Shown piece after piece: positions 1 through 10,100 of a DNA stretch of 64,000 nt. Source of the DNA: Lachnospiraceae bacterium (GTDB lineage Bacteria > Bacillota > Clostridia > Lachnospirales > Lachnospiraceae); assembly GCA_015057665.1 (NCBI GenBank), contig SVDY01000001.1, positions 248,001-312,000 of the forward strand. The letters are read 5' to 3'. Position numbers and translations under genes: made by a program. Every line of letters begins with the position of its first letter. Within the stretch, counting starts at the first letter, position 1. The notes below the pieces were generated by a model. The model ran no database searches and was not told the origin of the DNA. It worked only from the letters and a program-made list of their open reading frames with translations.

Positions 1-1906
1 GATCAAGAGATAACTTCAAAGTACTCATACACGCATCTTTGGAATCCACTCCATCCAGCAGTTCCTGCAGTTTGGGTAGAATCCGGTCTTTGATTCGTAT
101 CTTTCTCTCCTGATCTTCGGGAAGGTCGCTGTCTGCACGGATATGAAAGCGGACAATATCCGGAACATTCTCTTTGACAGATCTCAGATCAGAACCACTT
201 TCCTGGCTTTCCTCCTTTATCTCAATCTGTTCACCTTCTATCTTTAAAGACAGGCGCCTTCTATCCTTCCGGCCTTCTGCCTCATTTCTTAACAGTTTCG
301 CCAGAGTATCCTCTGTTTCAGAAGAGAAATTCTGATTCGCTGCCATTTTATCCACATATTCTCCAAAGGAAGGACCTTTTTCTCCGCCAAGCTCTATTGT
401 TTCTCCCACTTCTTCCTCTGTATAAAATACAAGGGTTGTTCCCGCAATGGAATCCCTCTGATTCAGTTCCTCAAGAAGGCGGCTTCGCACTTTCTCATCA
501 TTCATCATGTCCACAGAGAAAAGGATTGCTTTCAGGTGTCCAAAATCCAGCTTTTTATCCTCCCGGACGTAATCCATCTCCTCCGCTTCCTGCAGAGAAT
601 CTGCTTCGTAGGATAGTACTTTCCCTTTTCTTCCACCCTCCTTATCTCCGGAAGACAAATCTGCCGTTTCATAAAGAATTTTATAAGTACTGTTCTCCCC
701 CTTTTCTACACCCATGGACATGACATAATTTTTATCCTCAATATCTGCCCAATCATGGCAGCCTGTCAGAGTCAGAAGACATATTGTGGTGACAAGTGCC
801 GCCATAGTTCCTTTTTTCCTTGTCTTTTTTCCTTTTTTTCTATATAAATATGCAGGAAGAAGAAGGGAAAGTGGGAAATCGACCCACATTTTATACGGAA
901 TGAAGAATTGAAAGATTGGCTCCGGCTCCTGGATCCACAGTATCATAATAAATATGCCGGCAATCCATCCTACGGTATACCATCTCCATTTCTCCTTTTG
1001 TACAAATCTGCTTCCATAATAAAGATAGGCTGTCACCAAGGCAAATGCACTGAAAATCCAGAATACCAGAAACAGGATATCAAGCCGTTCCACAAATCTG
1101 CCCGGCAGCCGGACACTCTGCATAATGTAAAGAGCAGACCAGAGTTTTTCCCCCGTGCGCACGGTTCCAAACATACCAATGGTCCCAATATACAGAATGA
1201 CATTCATAAGAATCGTAAAAATACAGGCAGCTCCTATAGTTCTGGCAGCCGCCACGGATTCCTTTCTTTCTGACTGCAGGGCCGGACACAGAAATAAGAT
1301 AAATTCTATAGGCTGATAAAACAGGAGAATACCATAGATTCCATAGGCCTTTTTCATCACAGCCTGATCTGCAAAGGTTCCCCACAGCTGCTCCGGGAGA
1401 GCCTCATAATCAATCTGAAAGAGAGCTAAAAACAGCACAATCAAAAGAGGTACAAAAATATAAGGAAATAATACTTCCAGAATTCTCCCTCTGATGCGGA
1501 ACTGTTTCCCCGCTGTCAGATAAACCAGTCCCAGAATGGGAATCATGATCCATACTAAAGTATCATCCGGCAATAAAACTTCACGAATCAAATTGACAAA
1601 GAGAATCATAAGGAACAAACCATGGATAAAAAAGCGGATCACATAGATTGTTCTGATTCCTCCTCTCAGGACCGGATTCCTTTCCTCTCTGGTCAGGTGA
1701 TCCGGACTTGATTTTCTTTTGCTGTAGCAATTCAAATACCAGACAGCCAAAAGAAATAAAAGACCGGATGATGCCAGCAGTACAGGAAGACCGCCTTTTC
1801 CCGCAAAACCCACTAAGACAGCCGGAAGAATCAAGCTGGTCATGGCAAAGAGTTCGATGGAGAGCATCATAAAAAGTTTCTTCTCCGAGATTTTGTTTTT
1901 ATTCAT
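1..1906 (-). CDS. GerAB permease - GerAC lipoprotein domain - SpoIIR-like fusion (C-terminus outside window)
   Basis: A single open frame starts at the ATG at 1906 and runs without a stop past base 1. Residues 1-367 are hydrophobic with about ten membrane spans and look like a GerAB/spore-germination APC-type permease. After a basic stretch (YRKKGKKTRKKGT), residues 368-383 read like a lipoprotein signal ending in LTGC (Cys 383), followed by CHDWADIEDKNYVMSMGVEK, typical of GerAC N-terminal domains. From about residue 580, IVRFHIRADSDLPEDQ matches the start of SpoIIR, the secreted sporulation protein that triggers pro-sigma-E processing. The usual second and third GerAC domains appear to be replaced by SpoIIR. 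An internal ATG at 805 with AAGGAAAAAAGGAACT upstream could restart translation at the lipoprotein part. The start overlaps gerA by 8 bp. Fusion read directly; function of the joined protein is inference. Confidence 0.85.
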   Translation of the reverse strand, partial: MNKNKISEKKLFMMLSIELFAMTSLILPAVLVGFAGKGGLPVLLASSGLLFLLAVWYLNCYSKRKSSPDHLTREERNPVLRGGIRTIYVIRFFIHGLFLMILFVNLIREVLLPDDTLVWIMIPILGLVYLTAGKQFRIRGRILEVLFPYIFVPLLIVLFLALFQIDYEALPEQLWGTFADQAVMKKAYGIYGILLFYQPIEFILFLCPALQSERKESVAAARTIGAACIFTILMNVILYIGTIGMFGTVRTGEKLWSALYIMQSVRLPGRFVERLDILFLVFWIFSAFALVTAYLYYGSRFVQKEKWRWYTVGWIAGIFIMILWIQEPEPIFQFFIPYKMWVDFPLSLLLPAYLYRKKGKKTRKKGTMAALVTTICLLTLTGCHDWADIEDKNYVMSMGVEKGENSTYKILYETADLSSGDKEGGRKGKVLSYEADSLQEAEEMDYVREDKKLDFGHLKAILFSVDMMNDEKVRSRLLEELNQRDSIAGTTLVFYTEEEVGETIELGGEKGPSFGEYVDKMAANQNFSSETEDTLAKLLRNEAEGRKDRRRLSLKIEGEQIEIKEESQESGSDLRSVKENVPDIVRFHIRADSDLPEDQERKIRIKDRILPKLQELLDGVDSKDACMSTLKLSLD

Positions 1907-3506
1907 GAGACCCTTCCTCCTGTTTTTTCTGATTCCCTTCTTTGCCCAAGTTTCTCTTTTTCCGAGGAATACTCCGCCGGATTCTGGCGCCCTCTCTCGT
2001 ATAGACCGGCCGCTTCCACATAGTAAAAAGAGGCAGCCTCAGATAATAATCCTTATATTTCTCACGTCTTTCTCCCTGTTCCCACTCATCGGCCATAAGA
2101 TAAGGTTCCCCAAAGCTTTCCAGACTGGCAAGATGAACAATGAGTACAAGCCATGCAAGAAAAAAGCCGTAAAGTCCCCAAAGGGCAGCCATAAAAATAA
2201 AGAAAAACTTCAGGATTCGAAATGCCGTAGCCATAGCCTCATTTGGCACAGAAAAGGAAGCGATGGCGGTGAGTGCTACAACAATGACCACAATGGTGCT
2301 GACAATCCCTGCATCTACAGCCGCCTGCCCTACAATAAGACCTCCGACAATACCGATGGTTCCTCCCAGCTGCCCCGGCAGCCGGATGCCAGCCTCCCGG
2401 AGCAGTTCAAATGCCAGTTCCATAATCAGGACTTCTAAGACAACCGGAAATGGAATCCCCTGTCTGGCCTGGGCAAAAGACAGAATCAAAGCTGTAGGAA
2501 GTACTTCTGTATGAAAGCTGGCAACAGCTACATAAAAGGCAGGAAAGCAGACAGAAAGAAAGGCGGCTGCATACCTGAGAATCCTTGCAAAACTTGCGGC
2601 CTCCCATCGGATGTAATAATCGTCGCTTGCCTGAAAAAAACTATGAAAGGATGCCGGAAGAATGAGGACCTCCGGTGAATTGTCCGTCACCAGGACAATC
2701 CGTCCTTCCAGCAGGGCAGATGCTGTTTTATCCGGCCTCTGCGTACTCTGTATGCAGGGAAAAGCGGTTCGAAAGTCTCTCACCAAAAGCTGCTCCAGCA
2801 TGCCGCTGTCAAGAATTCCGTCCATAGACACTTGTTCCAATCTGTTCTCAATATCTTTCAGAATATCTTTTTTCACAAGATCGTCCATATACATCAGAGA
2901 CACGTCCGTTTTGGAACGCTCCCCGGCAACCAGCTGTTTTACCTTGAGCCGGCTGTCCCGGATTCGTCGCCGGATTAAGGCTGTATTAAACCTTAGGTTT
3001 TCCGTAAAACTGTCCTTGGGTCCCCGCATGGCCACTTCCTGATCTGCCGTCTGAACCCCTCGTGTAGGAAACAGCTTACTGGAGATCATAACTCCTTTGG
3101 CACAGCCGTCAAGAAGAAGCACCGTATTGCCTGCGAGAACCTGAGTCACTACATCTTCCAAACTTAGCAACTCTTTTAGATCAGCCATCTCAAGAACCTC
3201 TTTGGTGACATAGCCGTAGAGCTCTTTTTCCTTCGATGCAGCGTCCCCCTTAAAATCCGGAATTGTCTGGTTCAGAAGAGGACGCAGTATGGATTCTTCA
3301 ATCATCTCTGTCTTCGTCAGACCGTCTGTATACAGAATATAGGCTTTTACGTTCCGCCCACTCCCGCTCACAAATTCTTTTTTTACAATGTCATTGCAGT
3401 CTTTTAAGATTTCTTCTATTAAATATATGTTTTTTGTAAGCTGCCTGGACAGCCTGCCTTTTATTTTCTGATCGCGGCCATGAAAATGGTCCATACTATC
3501 CCTCAT
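1899..3506 (-). CDS. gerA: spore germination receptor subunit GerA (GerAA family)
   Basis: A 535-residue protein of the GerA/GerKA/SpoVAF family, the A subunit of nutrient germinant receptors in the spore inner membrane. The soluble N-terminal half (about residues 1-290) carries family phrases such as EESILRPLLNQ and GNTVLLLDG; the C-terminal part (about 300-470) has several membrane spans, and a basic tail follows. Length is normal for the family. The gene overlaps the downstream permease fusion by 8 bp, so the two are translationally coupled. It begins only 37 bp after the last pilin gene; the start codon and ribosome binding site lie in the loop of an 18-bp hairpin (3484-3539). An alternative start at Met5 is possible. 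Confidence 0.9.
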   Translation of the reverse strand: MRDSMDHFHGRDQKIKGRLSRQLTKNIYLIEEILKDCNDIVKKEFVSGSGRNVKAYILYTDGLTKTEMIEESILRPLLNQTIPDFKGDAASKEKELYGYVTKEVLEMADLKELLSLEDVVTQVLAGNTVLLLDGCAKGVMISSKLFPTRGVQTADQEVAMRGPKDSFTENLRFNTALIRRRIRDSRLKVKQLVAGERSKTDVSLMYMDDLVKKDILKDIENRLEQVSMDGILDSGMLEQLLVRDFRTAFPCIQSTQRPDKTASALLEGRIVLVTDNSPEVLILPASFHSFFQASDDYYIRWEAASFARILRYAAAFLSVCFPAFYVAVASFHTEVLPTALILSFAQARQGIPFPVVLEVLIMELAFELLREAGIRLPGQLGGTIGIVGGLIVGQAAVDAGIVSTIVVIVVALTAIASFSVPNEAMATAFRILKFFFIFMAALWGLYGFFLAWLVLIVHLASLESFGEPYLMADEWEQGERREKYKDYYLRLPLFTMWKRPVYTREGARIRRSIPRKKRNLGKEGNQKKQEEGSHE

Positions 3507-3539
3507 TTCCCTTGTACTCCTGGATAGTATGGACCATTT
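3484..3539 (-). promoter_or_regulatory. 18-bp inverted repeat enclosing the gerA ribosome binding site and start codon
   Basis: AAATGGTCCATACTATCC at 3484-3501 is the exact reverse complement of 3522-3539. The 20-nt loop holds AGGAG and the ATG of gerA (3504-3506), and one arm encodes codons 2-8. In the gerA mRNA this makes a strong stem with an exposed start site. Only TTTTC follows, so it is at best a poor terminator. It may tune gerA translation or protect the transcript end; role inferred. Confidence 0.7.
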
Positions 3540-3543
3540 CCAT

Positions 3544-4494
3544 TTATTTTATACTATTTTCTTTTTGATTGACTGCCCAGCCCATGATATAAAAGGTACA
3601 TCCCCATAGAGCAAGAACGGGCACCGGCCACCAGACCTGGCCTGTCTGTGGCAGTTTTTCATCAAGCTCCGGTTCTGTTTCTTCCTCATAGGTATTGATG
3701 ATGACAATACCATCGTCTTCCGGTACATAGGAATAGGTATAGCCATCGGGCAGTTCGTCATCATCTTCTTCTACATTCCATTCCTCATCCGGAGTAAGAT
3801 CTTCCCATGTATAACTCCAGTTATTGTCCTCACTGAATTCTTCTTCATCGTATGGTTCATCCTCTTTATAGATGGCTACTTCAACACTTTCTGGCAGCTC
3901 ATCTCCCGGCGGTTTATTTCTCCATACCATAACCACAGGAATCTGAGCTGAGATTGATTTCTGTTTTTTCTCTATTTTATTATGGATAATTTCTACGTTA
4001 TTCTCCCACGCTCCCTCGGTGATTTCATAAGGGACGGACAGCAAAATCGGCATTGGAGTATAGACATATTCTGCGTCCGTTGTCTTGTCCCCCACAATCA
4101 GATAGAGTGCCATAGGAATATTATCCCATACAAGCATTCCTTTCTCATCGGTCTCCAGAATACAATCCGCCTCCATTCCCTTTGTGATTACAAGACTTCG
4201 AAGAGTGGACGCAAGCATCTTCTTTTCTTCCGTATTCAGATCTTTCAATCTGTCCATCCCCGTTACATTCCCTACATAGGGCTGGAATTTTTCCTCTACC
4301 ACGTATTGATCCGGAACAGTAAAGTCTGCGATTTTATAGATGCGGAATGTGTTTTTGCCCCCATCATAATGGAGAATCAATTCTGTATCTTCCGATAATC
4401 CTGTGGCTGTTACATTTATGGGCATTATGAGTACGAACAAACATAACATCACAAGAAATCCGATTATCCTTTTTTGTTTCAAGATTTTACTCAT
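3544..4494 (-). CDS. small LPQTG-anchored pilin / Cna-B surface protein
   Basis: A 316-residue sortase substrate: signal peptide (residues 1-31, MSKILKQKRIIGFLVMLCLF...), an N-terminal pilin-like region with LYLIVGDKTTDAEYVYTPMP, one Cna-B-type beta-sandwich (about 185-270) and a cell-wall sorting signal LPQTG followed by a hydrophobic helix and short tail. The Cna-B domain is very acidic (runs of D/E). It is the last gene of the pilus operon, 25 bp after the sortase, the usual place for a minor or base pilin that attaches the fibre to the wall. Start supported by GGAGG seven bases upstream. Base-pilin role is inferred from order and size. Confidence 0.82.
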   Translation of the reverse strand: MSKILKQKRIIGFLVMLCLFVLIMPINVTATGLSEDTELILHYDGGKNTFRIYKIADFTVPDQYVVEEKFQPYVGNVTGMDRLKDLNTEEKKMLASTLRSLVITKGMEADCILETDEKGMLVWDNIPMALYLIVGDKTTDAEYVYTPMPILLSVPYEITEGAWENNVEIIHNKIEKKQKSISAQIPVVMVWRNKPPGDELPESVEVAIYKEDEPYDEEEFSEDNNWSYTWEDLTPDEEWNVEEDDDELPDGYTYSYVPEDDGIVIINTYEEETEPELDEKLPQTGQVWWPVPVLALWGCTFYIMGWAVNQKENSIK

Positions 4495-4519
4495 AAAGCC
4501 TCCTTCCCCATGAATCCGT

Positions 4520-5347
4520 TCATCCCTTTTTTCGTGAAAAGATTAATACAAAGAAAAACAATAACACAATCACCGGCACTGCAATGACAAGGGCTACCAG
4601 TTTCGTGTTAATCTGCACCCCATCTGCCGTAACCCTGACAGCTTCTTTCAGATTTTCCGTTCGATGGCCCCTTACAAGAAGCCTGTGAGAATTCACTCCA
4701 TAAGGAGTACAGGTAATCAAGGTACACAGATCCTGATCTTTCTCAATGGAAAGTCCCGACGCATCATCCGGTTCCACAATGGAAATCTGGTCTACTTCAT
4801 AAGTTAAAGTCTGATCCAGCACATTGATTATAAAGATGTCTCCCACCACCAGACGATCCAGATTGGTAAACAGCAACGCAGAAGGCAGCCCTCTATGCCC
4901 GGACAGAGCACAGTGGTTTCCTCTTCCTCCAACGGGAAAGCCGGATCCAGGCAGATGTCCGACGGCCACCTGCAAGACAGCTTCCGATACTCCGTGATAA
5001 ATGGGAATGGAAACCTTTATGGACGGTATTTCAATGTATCCCATAATTCCCGTACCACTTACATCCAGAATGCTGTTATATCTCTCTTCCTCTTCTTTAC
5101 TAAGTTTCCAGTTGTTATTTCCCGCTTCCAAAAGTTTTCGGTTATATATTTCCGCTTCCTTCCAAATCCGCTCGCTCTCTCCATCATCCATCTGAGCAAT
5201 TTTTTCTGCATAAGAAGCTATGGTTTTGCTCTGATGAAAAGAATTCCAGTAGTTGCTGAGAGTGGGATACAGCAATAAGCAAAGACCTGCCAGCAGCATC
5301 AGACACAAAACAATTGTCGATAGATTTTTCTTTAAAAGATGCTTCAT
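4520..5347 (-). CDS. class C (pilin-polymerising) sortase
   Basis: A 275-residue membrane transpeptidase that joins pilins through their LPXTG-like signals. It has an N-terminal membrane anchor, catalytic His in LSGHRGLPSALLF, catalytic Cys in LCTLITCTPYG, the Arg in HRLLVRGHR, and the C-terminal second membrane helix with FSRKKG tail that marks class C enzymes. It lies between the major pilin and the small pilin and is the only sortase in the window, so it probably handles LPETG, LPEAG and LPQTG substrates here. The start has AAGGAGAG upstream. Confidence 0.92.
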   Translation of the reverse strand: MKHLLKKNLSTIVLCLMLLAGLCLLLYPTLSNYWNSFHQSKTIASYAEKIAQMDDGESERIWKEAEIYNRKLLEAGNNNWKLSKEEEERYNSILDVSGTGIMGYIEIPSIKVSIPIYHGVSEAVLQVAVGHLPGSGFPVGGRGNHCALSGHRGLPSALLFTNLDRLVVGDIFIINVLDQTLTYEVDQISIVEPDDASGLSIEKDQDLCTLITCTPYGVNSHRLLVRGHRTENLKEAVRVTADGVQINTKLVALVIAVPVIVLLFFFVLIFSRKKG

Positions 5348-5405
5348 GTCTCCAAGTCTCTCCTTATTAATGTATCATTAACCGCATATATCCTTCGGCT
5401 TATGC

Positions 5406-5476
5406 CCGTTTTCTCATATATAGAAAAACGGAGGGGAAATGCATGCATTTCCCCATCCCTCTTCCCAGCCGGGGAT
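5406..5476 (-). terminator. string of hairpins (probable partial terminator) between major pilin and sortase
   Basis: Three adjacent stems: CATCCC/GGGGATG (5454-5476), the perfect 22-bp palindrome 5433-5454 (GGGGAAATGCAT and complement), and CCGTTTT/AAAACGG (5406-5431). In the transcript the 22-bp palindrome is followed by TCCGTTTTTC, resembling a leaky terminator. This would give more pilin than sortase message and protect the pilin 3' end. Confidence 0.6.
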
Positions 5477-5519
5477 GGCTGTAAAGATATAATATAAATT
5501 ATGAAAAAATGAGTATCAA

Positions 5520-7061
5520 TTATGCTGCGCGTTTTTTAGTTACGAGAACAACACCTGCGCCAAGTACTAATACAGCACCTGCTACATAGATCATTGTTGT
5601 ACCAACACCACCTGTTTCCGGAAGAGTTGTACCTGCCTGGTTCACTACATCAGCTGTAAGAGTCAATGCTTCAACATCTCCTGTAAACATGTTGCCGCCC
5701 TCTAATGTTAATAACTGAGGAGCTGCAGATTCAAGTTCATGTGTTGCACTGACTGTGAATTCAATAGGAGCGATTGTGTTGTATCCTGCTGGTGTTGTTG
5801 TTTCTTCTAATCTGTAGTCACCATCATCAATGCGTTCCCATGAGAATGTTGTCATTGCATCGCCTTTCAGCTCTTCCCCAACTGCCACATATTCTCCAGT
5901 TGCTGCATCTTTTTTGAAAAGTGTAAATCCAGCTCCTTCTAATGCTTCATATACAGGATTTCCTTCTTCATCTACGCCTGTCTGATGTACTTTGTTTACA
6001 ACTACTTTGTATGTAAATACAATAACTTTATCTACAGGTGTTTCTCCTGTTGGGCCTTCTTTTTCGTCTTCTTCATCTGTCTGTCCGTCATTATCGTTAT
6101 CTTCGTTATCTTCTCCCCAGGATGGAGCCCATTCGCTGTTCGGATTGTTAGAGTATTCTAAGTACATTTCGTTAGGGTTTCCTGCTGCACCGATAACTGC
6201 GCCGGAATTCAGTTCAGAGAAATATTCTACTGTGATTACAGAGTTTTTATTTACTTGTGCAATATCCTTTAAGTTTGCAAATCTTACTTCAAATGTTTCG
6301 CTTTCTTTGATTCCTTCTGTTACAACTTCAAAACCTTCTGTAATTTCATTGCCGTCAACGAAAACTTTTACAGAAGCAGCGTCAAATGTTAATCCTTCAC
6401 ATTCTGTATCATGGAATGCATAGTAGTAAGCATCGTAGTTATCATAGTCTTCAGGAAGCGTACCTGTTAACTGGAATGGAACCATATCGCCCATATCGTA
6501 GTCAGCGGAATCCTGCCATGCTACTGTATCTTCTGTAGTATTAGAATCATTTTTGTCATCTACTTTTTTGAAAGATTCTACTTCTCCTGTCTTAGGAGCA
6601 AATGTTGTTGGACCTACAATTTTAACAACGTATAAACTGTATGCCTGTCCTGGTGCAGGAACTGTTACATCTTTGAAAAGGTAATAACCTGTAGGAGCTG
6701 TTAAAGGTTCACCTGCAGATACAGTGCCGAATTTTTCGGATTCTAAATCAACATACTCTGCAATCGCAGCTGCTTTGTCATCTTCAGCTGTAATACTATT
6801 TGCTGCAACTACTGCATCCAGTGTTGTCTGTGGAACTGCTTCACCTAATGTACCAGTACCGTTTTTACCCCATTTTACGTTGGATAATACATCGCCGCTT
6901 AAATCGCCTGTAAAGATCTGGTACACATCGTATGTACGGTTGTCACCTTCGCCTACTGTAATTGTTGTATCTGCAGGTGCTGCAAATACAGTTGCTGTCA
7001 TGGCAAATACCATAACGAATGTCAGTACGAGACTGATCAGTTTCTTTGTGTGTTTCTTCAT
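5520..7061 (-). CDS. major pilin, LPETG-anchored, isopeptide-type (SpaA/FctA-like)
   Basis: A 513-residue shaft pilin. Signal peptide MKKHTKKLISLVLTFVMVFA ending near VFAAPADT; an N-terminal pilin domain; a D2-type isopeptide domain around residues 175-330 (VPFQLTGTLPEDYDNYDAYY); an acidic linker near 330-345; a Cna-B/SpaA domain with E-box YRLEETTTPAGY; then LPETG, a hydrophobic helix and KKRAA. The candidate pilin-linkage Lys lies in FTYKVVVNKVHQTG. Start chosen at 7061 because GGGAGG lies eight bases upstream; the in-frame Met 18 nt earlier lacks such a site. It is the central gene of the operon and is followed by attenuator-like hairpins, consistent with the most abundant subunit. Confidence 0.92.
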   Translation of the reverse strand: MKKHTKKLISLVLTFVMVFAMTATVFAAPADTTITVGEGDNRTYDVYQIFTGDLSGDVLSNVKWGKNGTGTLGEAVPQTTLDAVVAANSITAEDDKAAAIAEYVDLESEKFGTVSAGEPLTAPTGYYLFKDVTVPAPGQAYSLYVVKIVGPTTFAPKTGEVESFKKVDDKNDSNTTEDTVAWQDSADYDMGDMVPFQLTGTLPEDYDNYDAYYYAFHDTECEGLTFDAASVKVFVDGNEITEGFEVVTEGIKESETFEVRFANLKDIAQVNKNSVITVEYFSELNSGAVIGAAGNPNEMYLEYSNNPNSEWAPSWGEDNEDNDNDGQTDEEDEKEGPTGETPVDKVIVFTYKVVVNKVHQTGVDEEGNPVYEALEGAGFTLFKKDAATGEYVAVGEELKGDAMTTFSWERIDDGDYRLEETTTPAGYNTIAPIEFTVSATHELESAAPQLLTLEGGNMFTGDVEALTLTADVVNQAGTTLPETGGVGTTMIYVAGAVLVLGAGVVLVTKKRAA

Positions 7062-7140
7062 GTGTTTTTCCTCCCTCATTCACACTTTTACTCTATGGCG
7101 GTTATACGCCCCTCTTTTCACCCGGTCCGGGACTTACCCC

Positions 7141-10100
7141 TTATGCCCGTTTCCTGGTGTTTTTATATAACAGAAGCACTGCTGCCAGTATAATCAGCAG
7201 TCCTCCATATATATACATTCCTGTTCCAATTCCGCCTGCTTCCGGAAGGATAAATCCATCCTCCTCAAGTGGCGAATCGGCAATATTGAGTGCCATCGAT
7301 ATGCCCGATGTACTGTCAAATCGTATCACTCTGTCTTCTATCACATCGTATCCGTTCGGTGCAATGGTCTCTCTTAAAATATAATTGCCCTGTGGAAGAT
7401 TGGCAAAAACCAGCTTACCACCGAATACAGTGATTCCTTCTGTCACTATATCTTCCGTCTGATCCGTCGAATCCATATATTCGTATCTTCCGGACGTAGT
7501 CTTTCTAAAGGAAAGAGGAATCATTTCTTCCCCATCTAACAAAGGATTACCGGATGCATCTGCTTCGTAAAGTTCAAAATGAGCTCCTGTCAGAAGCAGG
7601 TTGGCATCTTTTTCACTCATTTTTGTTATTTCAATGCTGTAACGCTGCTGCGTCACGTCTATCTTTTTATTGGTAATGGTAAAAGTAAGTCCTACTGCAC
7701 CTACGGAATATGCCTTAGTATAGAGATGCGGTACCCTGCTCGCCTGGGCCGAATCTCTATACACCATAACAAACTTCCCACTCTGGTATTCTAAGGCAAA
7801 ATACTTTTCAACCATCTCATGCCATGCTCCATCGAACCACTTGTTACCAATCTGAATCTCATTGAGGTACATAAAGAACGCCTTATCCGTTCTCATCTGA
7901 ATGTCAAATATCTGGTCGCTGGAAGAGTGAGCATATACGTCCATACCAATCATAGGATTACCTGGAAGCTCTTTATGTTTCAATACCTGATTTCCCCAGC
8001 CTGTGTATCCCACCTGGAAAATCATGTTCTCAGTGACATTCTCGACTGGTACGTAATGGTCATATGTGACACCGTTTTCATCTGTCACGCTTTCTGATAC
8101 CAGACTAATTGGAGTTTTATCGTTTTCCGTCAGGGTCGTGTTTACGGATCCCGGCGTAAAAGCATAGGTCCTGTCCGGTGACACAATCATATATTCTTTT
8201 CCATCTGCCAGCTGTCCTTCTGTGACCGGCACCCAGAATTCATTCTTAGCTGTGCCTGAACCAACGGAGTACTCTGGCAGATAGCCTGCCGGAACATTCA
8301 CTTCCTGTATGGAATAGGTATATTTATATTCGGTTTCATCTATAATTTCGGATAAAGGAAGTTGTCCCCAATCGTAAAACCAGCTATTTGCTTCTGTCAG
8401 TTCCACCGGAGCTCCGTAAGGTTCTCCATTGCGGTAGAGCTGAACCTGAACAGCTGTCCCGCTGTCTGGTGAGCCGCCTTCCCATATTTTTTGTACAGAG
8501 ACGTTGGTTCCCGGTGTCACAATATTGGTAAATGTTGCACCGTCTGTGACAGTTAATTCTACCGGTAAACTGTCTTTATCTATCGGATTAAAATCCCGGA
8601 CAGTTTCTGAACCGCTGCTGTCTTTTTTTATTACTTTCAGGTCTGATATCTCGTAACGGTATTTTTTCACATTTTCCTGAATGGTTCCGCAGTCTATCTT
8701 CTCTACTGTCACCATGATTTCATATTCGGTGGTGTCCATAATGATACCGCCGGCTCCTTCTTCCGGGTCTTCATACAGCCGGTATCTATACACGCCTTCT
8801 TCCGTATAAGGAATCATATGATCGAAACTAATCTCTCCATTTTCATTATTGGTACCTGTCGCAGCTGTTCTTCCCGTATCTGTATTGACAACGTAGAACT
8901 TGAATTGCCCTGCTTCTAAAGCCGGGGCATCTCCCTCTGTACTCTGCAATGCTTTCGTTCCATGTATTCTAAGTCTTGAGTAAACTTCTACTTCTTTGAT
9001 TTCTCCAATCAGAAGATAGCCGTTACATAGAACACCGCCGCCATGGGTAAACGACTCATTTCCGTTAATGTATACTTTAGCCAGGCTTTCTGCCGCCTGT
9101 CTGCCTGTCACATTCGGATTACTGTTAAGACCCATAAAGTAACTGGAAATCAATGTATCATCCGGCTGAGTCTGTATCGGAACCCCATCCACACTGCCTG
9201 TCCAGTTGGCCGGACAGTCGCCCAGCATGGTGCCGCCTACAATACTGTTAAATGCACTGAAATAATCATTGTAACCATACTGAAGGAATGATGATGTGGC
9301 GTACAGGTGGTCTTCACTTTTCCATGAAGTTCCTCCCGAGAGATGAACCTTGTCCGGTTCTCCGGCTTTGTTATCAAAGATAGCTCCGCCTTCTTTGGCG
9401 CAGATATAGGTTCGTCCTGTGGAACATCCTGCCACGCCGCCTCCATATCCTCCTGCGTTATTCTCTGTTACCAGAGCATTCGTGATATAAAAGGAAGCAT
9501 ATGTTCCCGCATCATTATCTCCATTGGCACAGAAAAGACCGCCGCCTCCCCAATGCTCATGGGTATTTGTAACGTTATTATTGATAAATCCGGCTGTTAT
9601 GGTTCCGGCACAAGGAGTACAAAGAGAAATCCCGCCGCCCTCTGCTGTTTCCGCGTAATTGGAACAGATATATCCGCCGGACATAATCATCTGATTAGCA
9701 CTGCTCCGGATTCCTCCACCACCGCCTCCAACATAATTGCCGGTAATATAACCGCCCTTCAACTTAAGGACGGCCTGTCCTGTCGTAAAGATTCCTCCGC
9801 CTCCGGCATTATAATCTTCACTGCTGCATCTATTATTTGTTATATAACCGCCCTCTACACTGAGAGTGGATGTTCCCCTCGCAAAGATTCCTCCTCCGGA
9901 CCCTGCTTCAATACAGGTATTTCCACTAAGAATTCCTCCGTAGAGATACAGAGAATCTGCTTCCAGATAGATAGCGCCTCCATCAATGGCTGCTTCGTTG
10001 GCTGCGATAACCCCTCCTTTGATACCAAGTGTTCCATCTCCTGTGGAGTTGATCCCGCCACCGGATCCTGCAGAACGGTTGCCGCAGATATATCCGCCAT

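Noticed and set aside
1080..1385. 101-codon minus-strand frame
   Set aside because: Lies inside the GerAB permease part in another frame.
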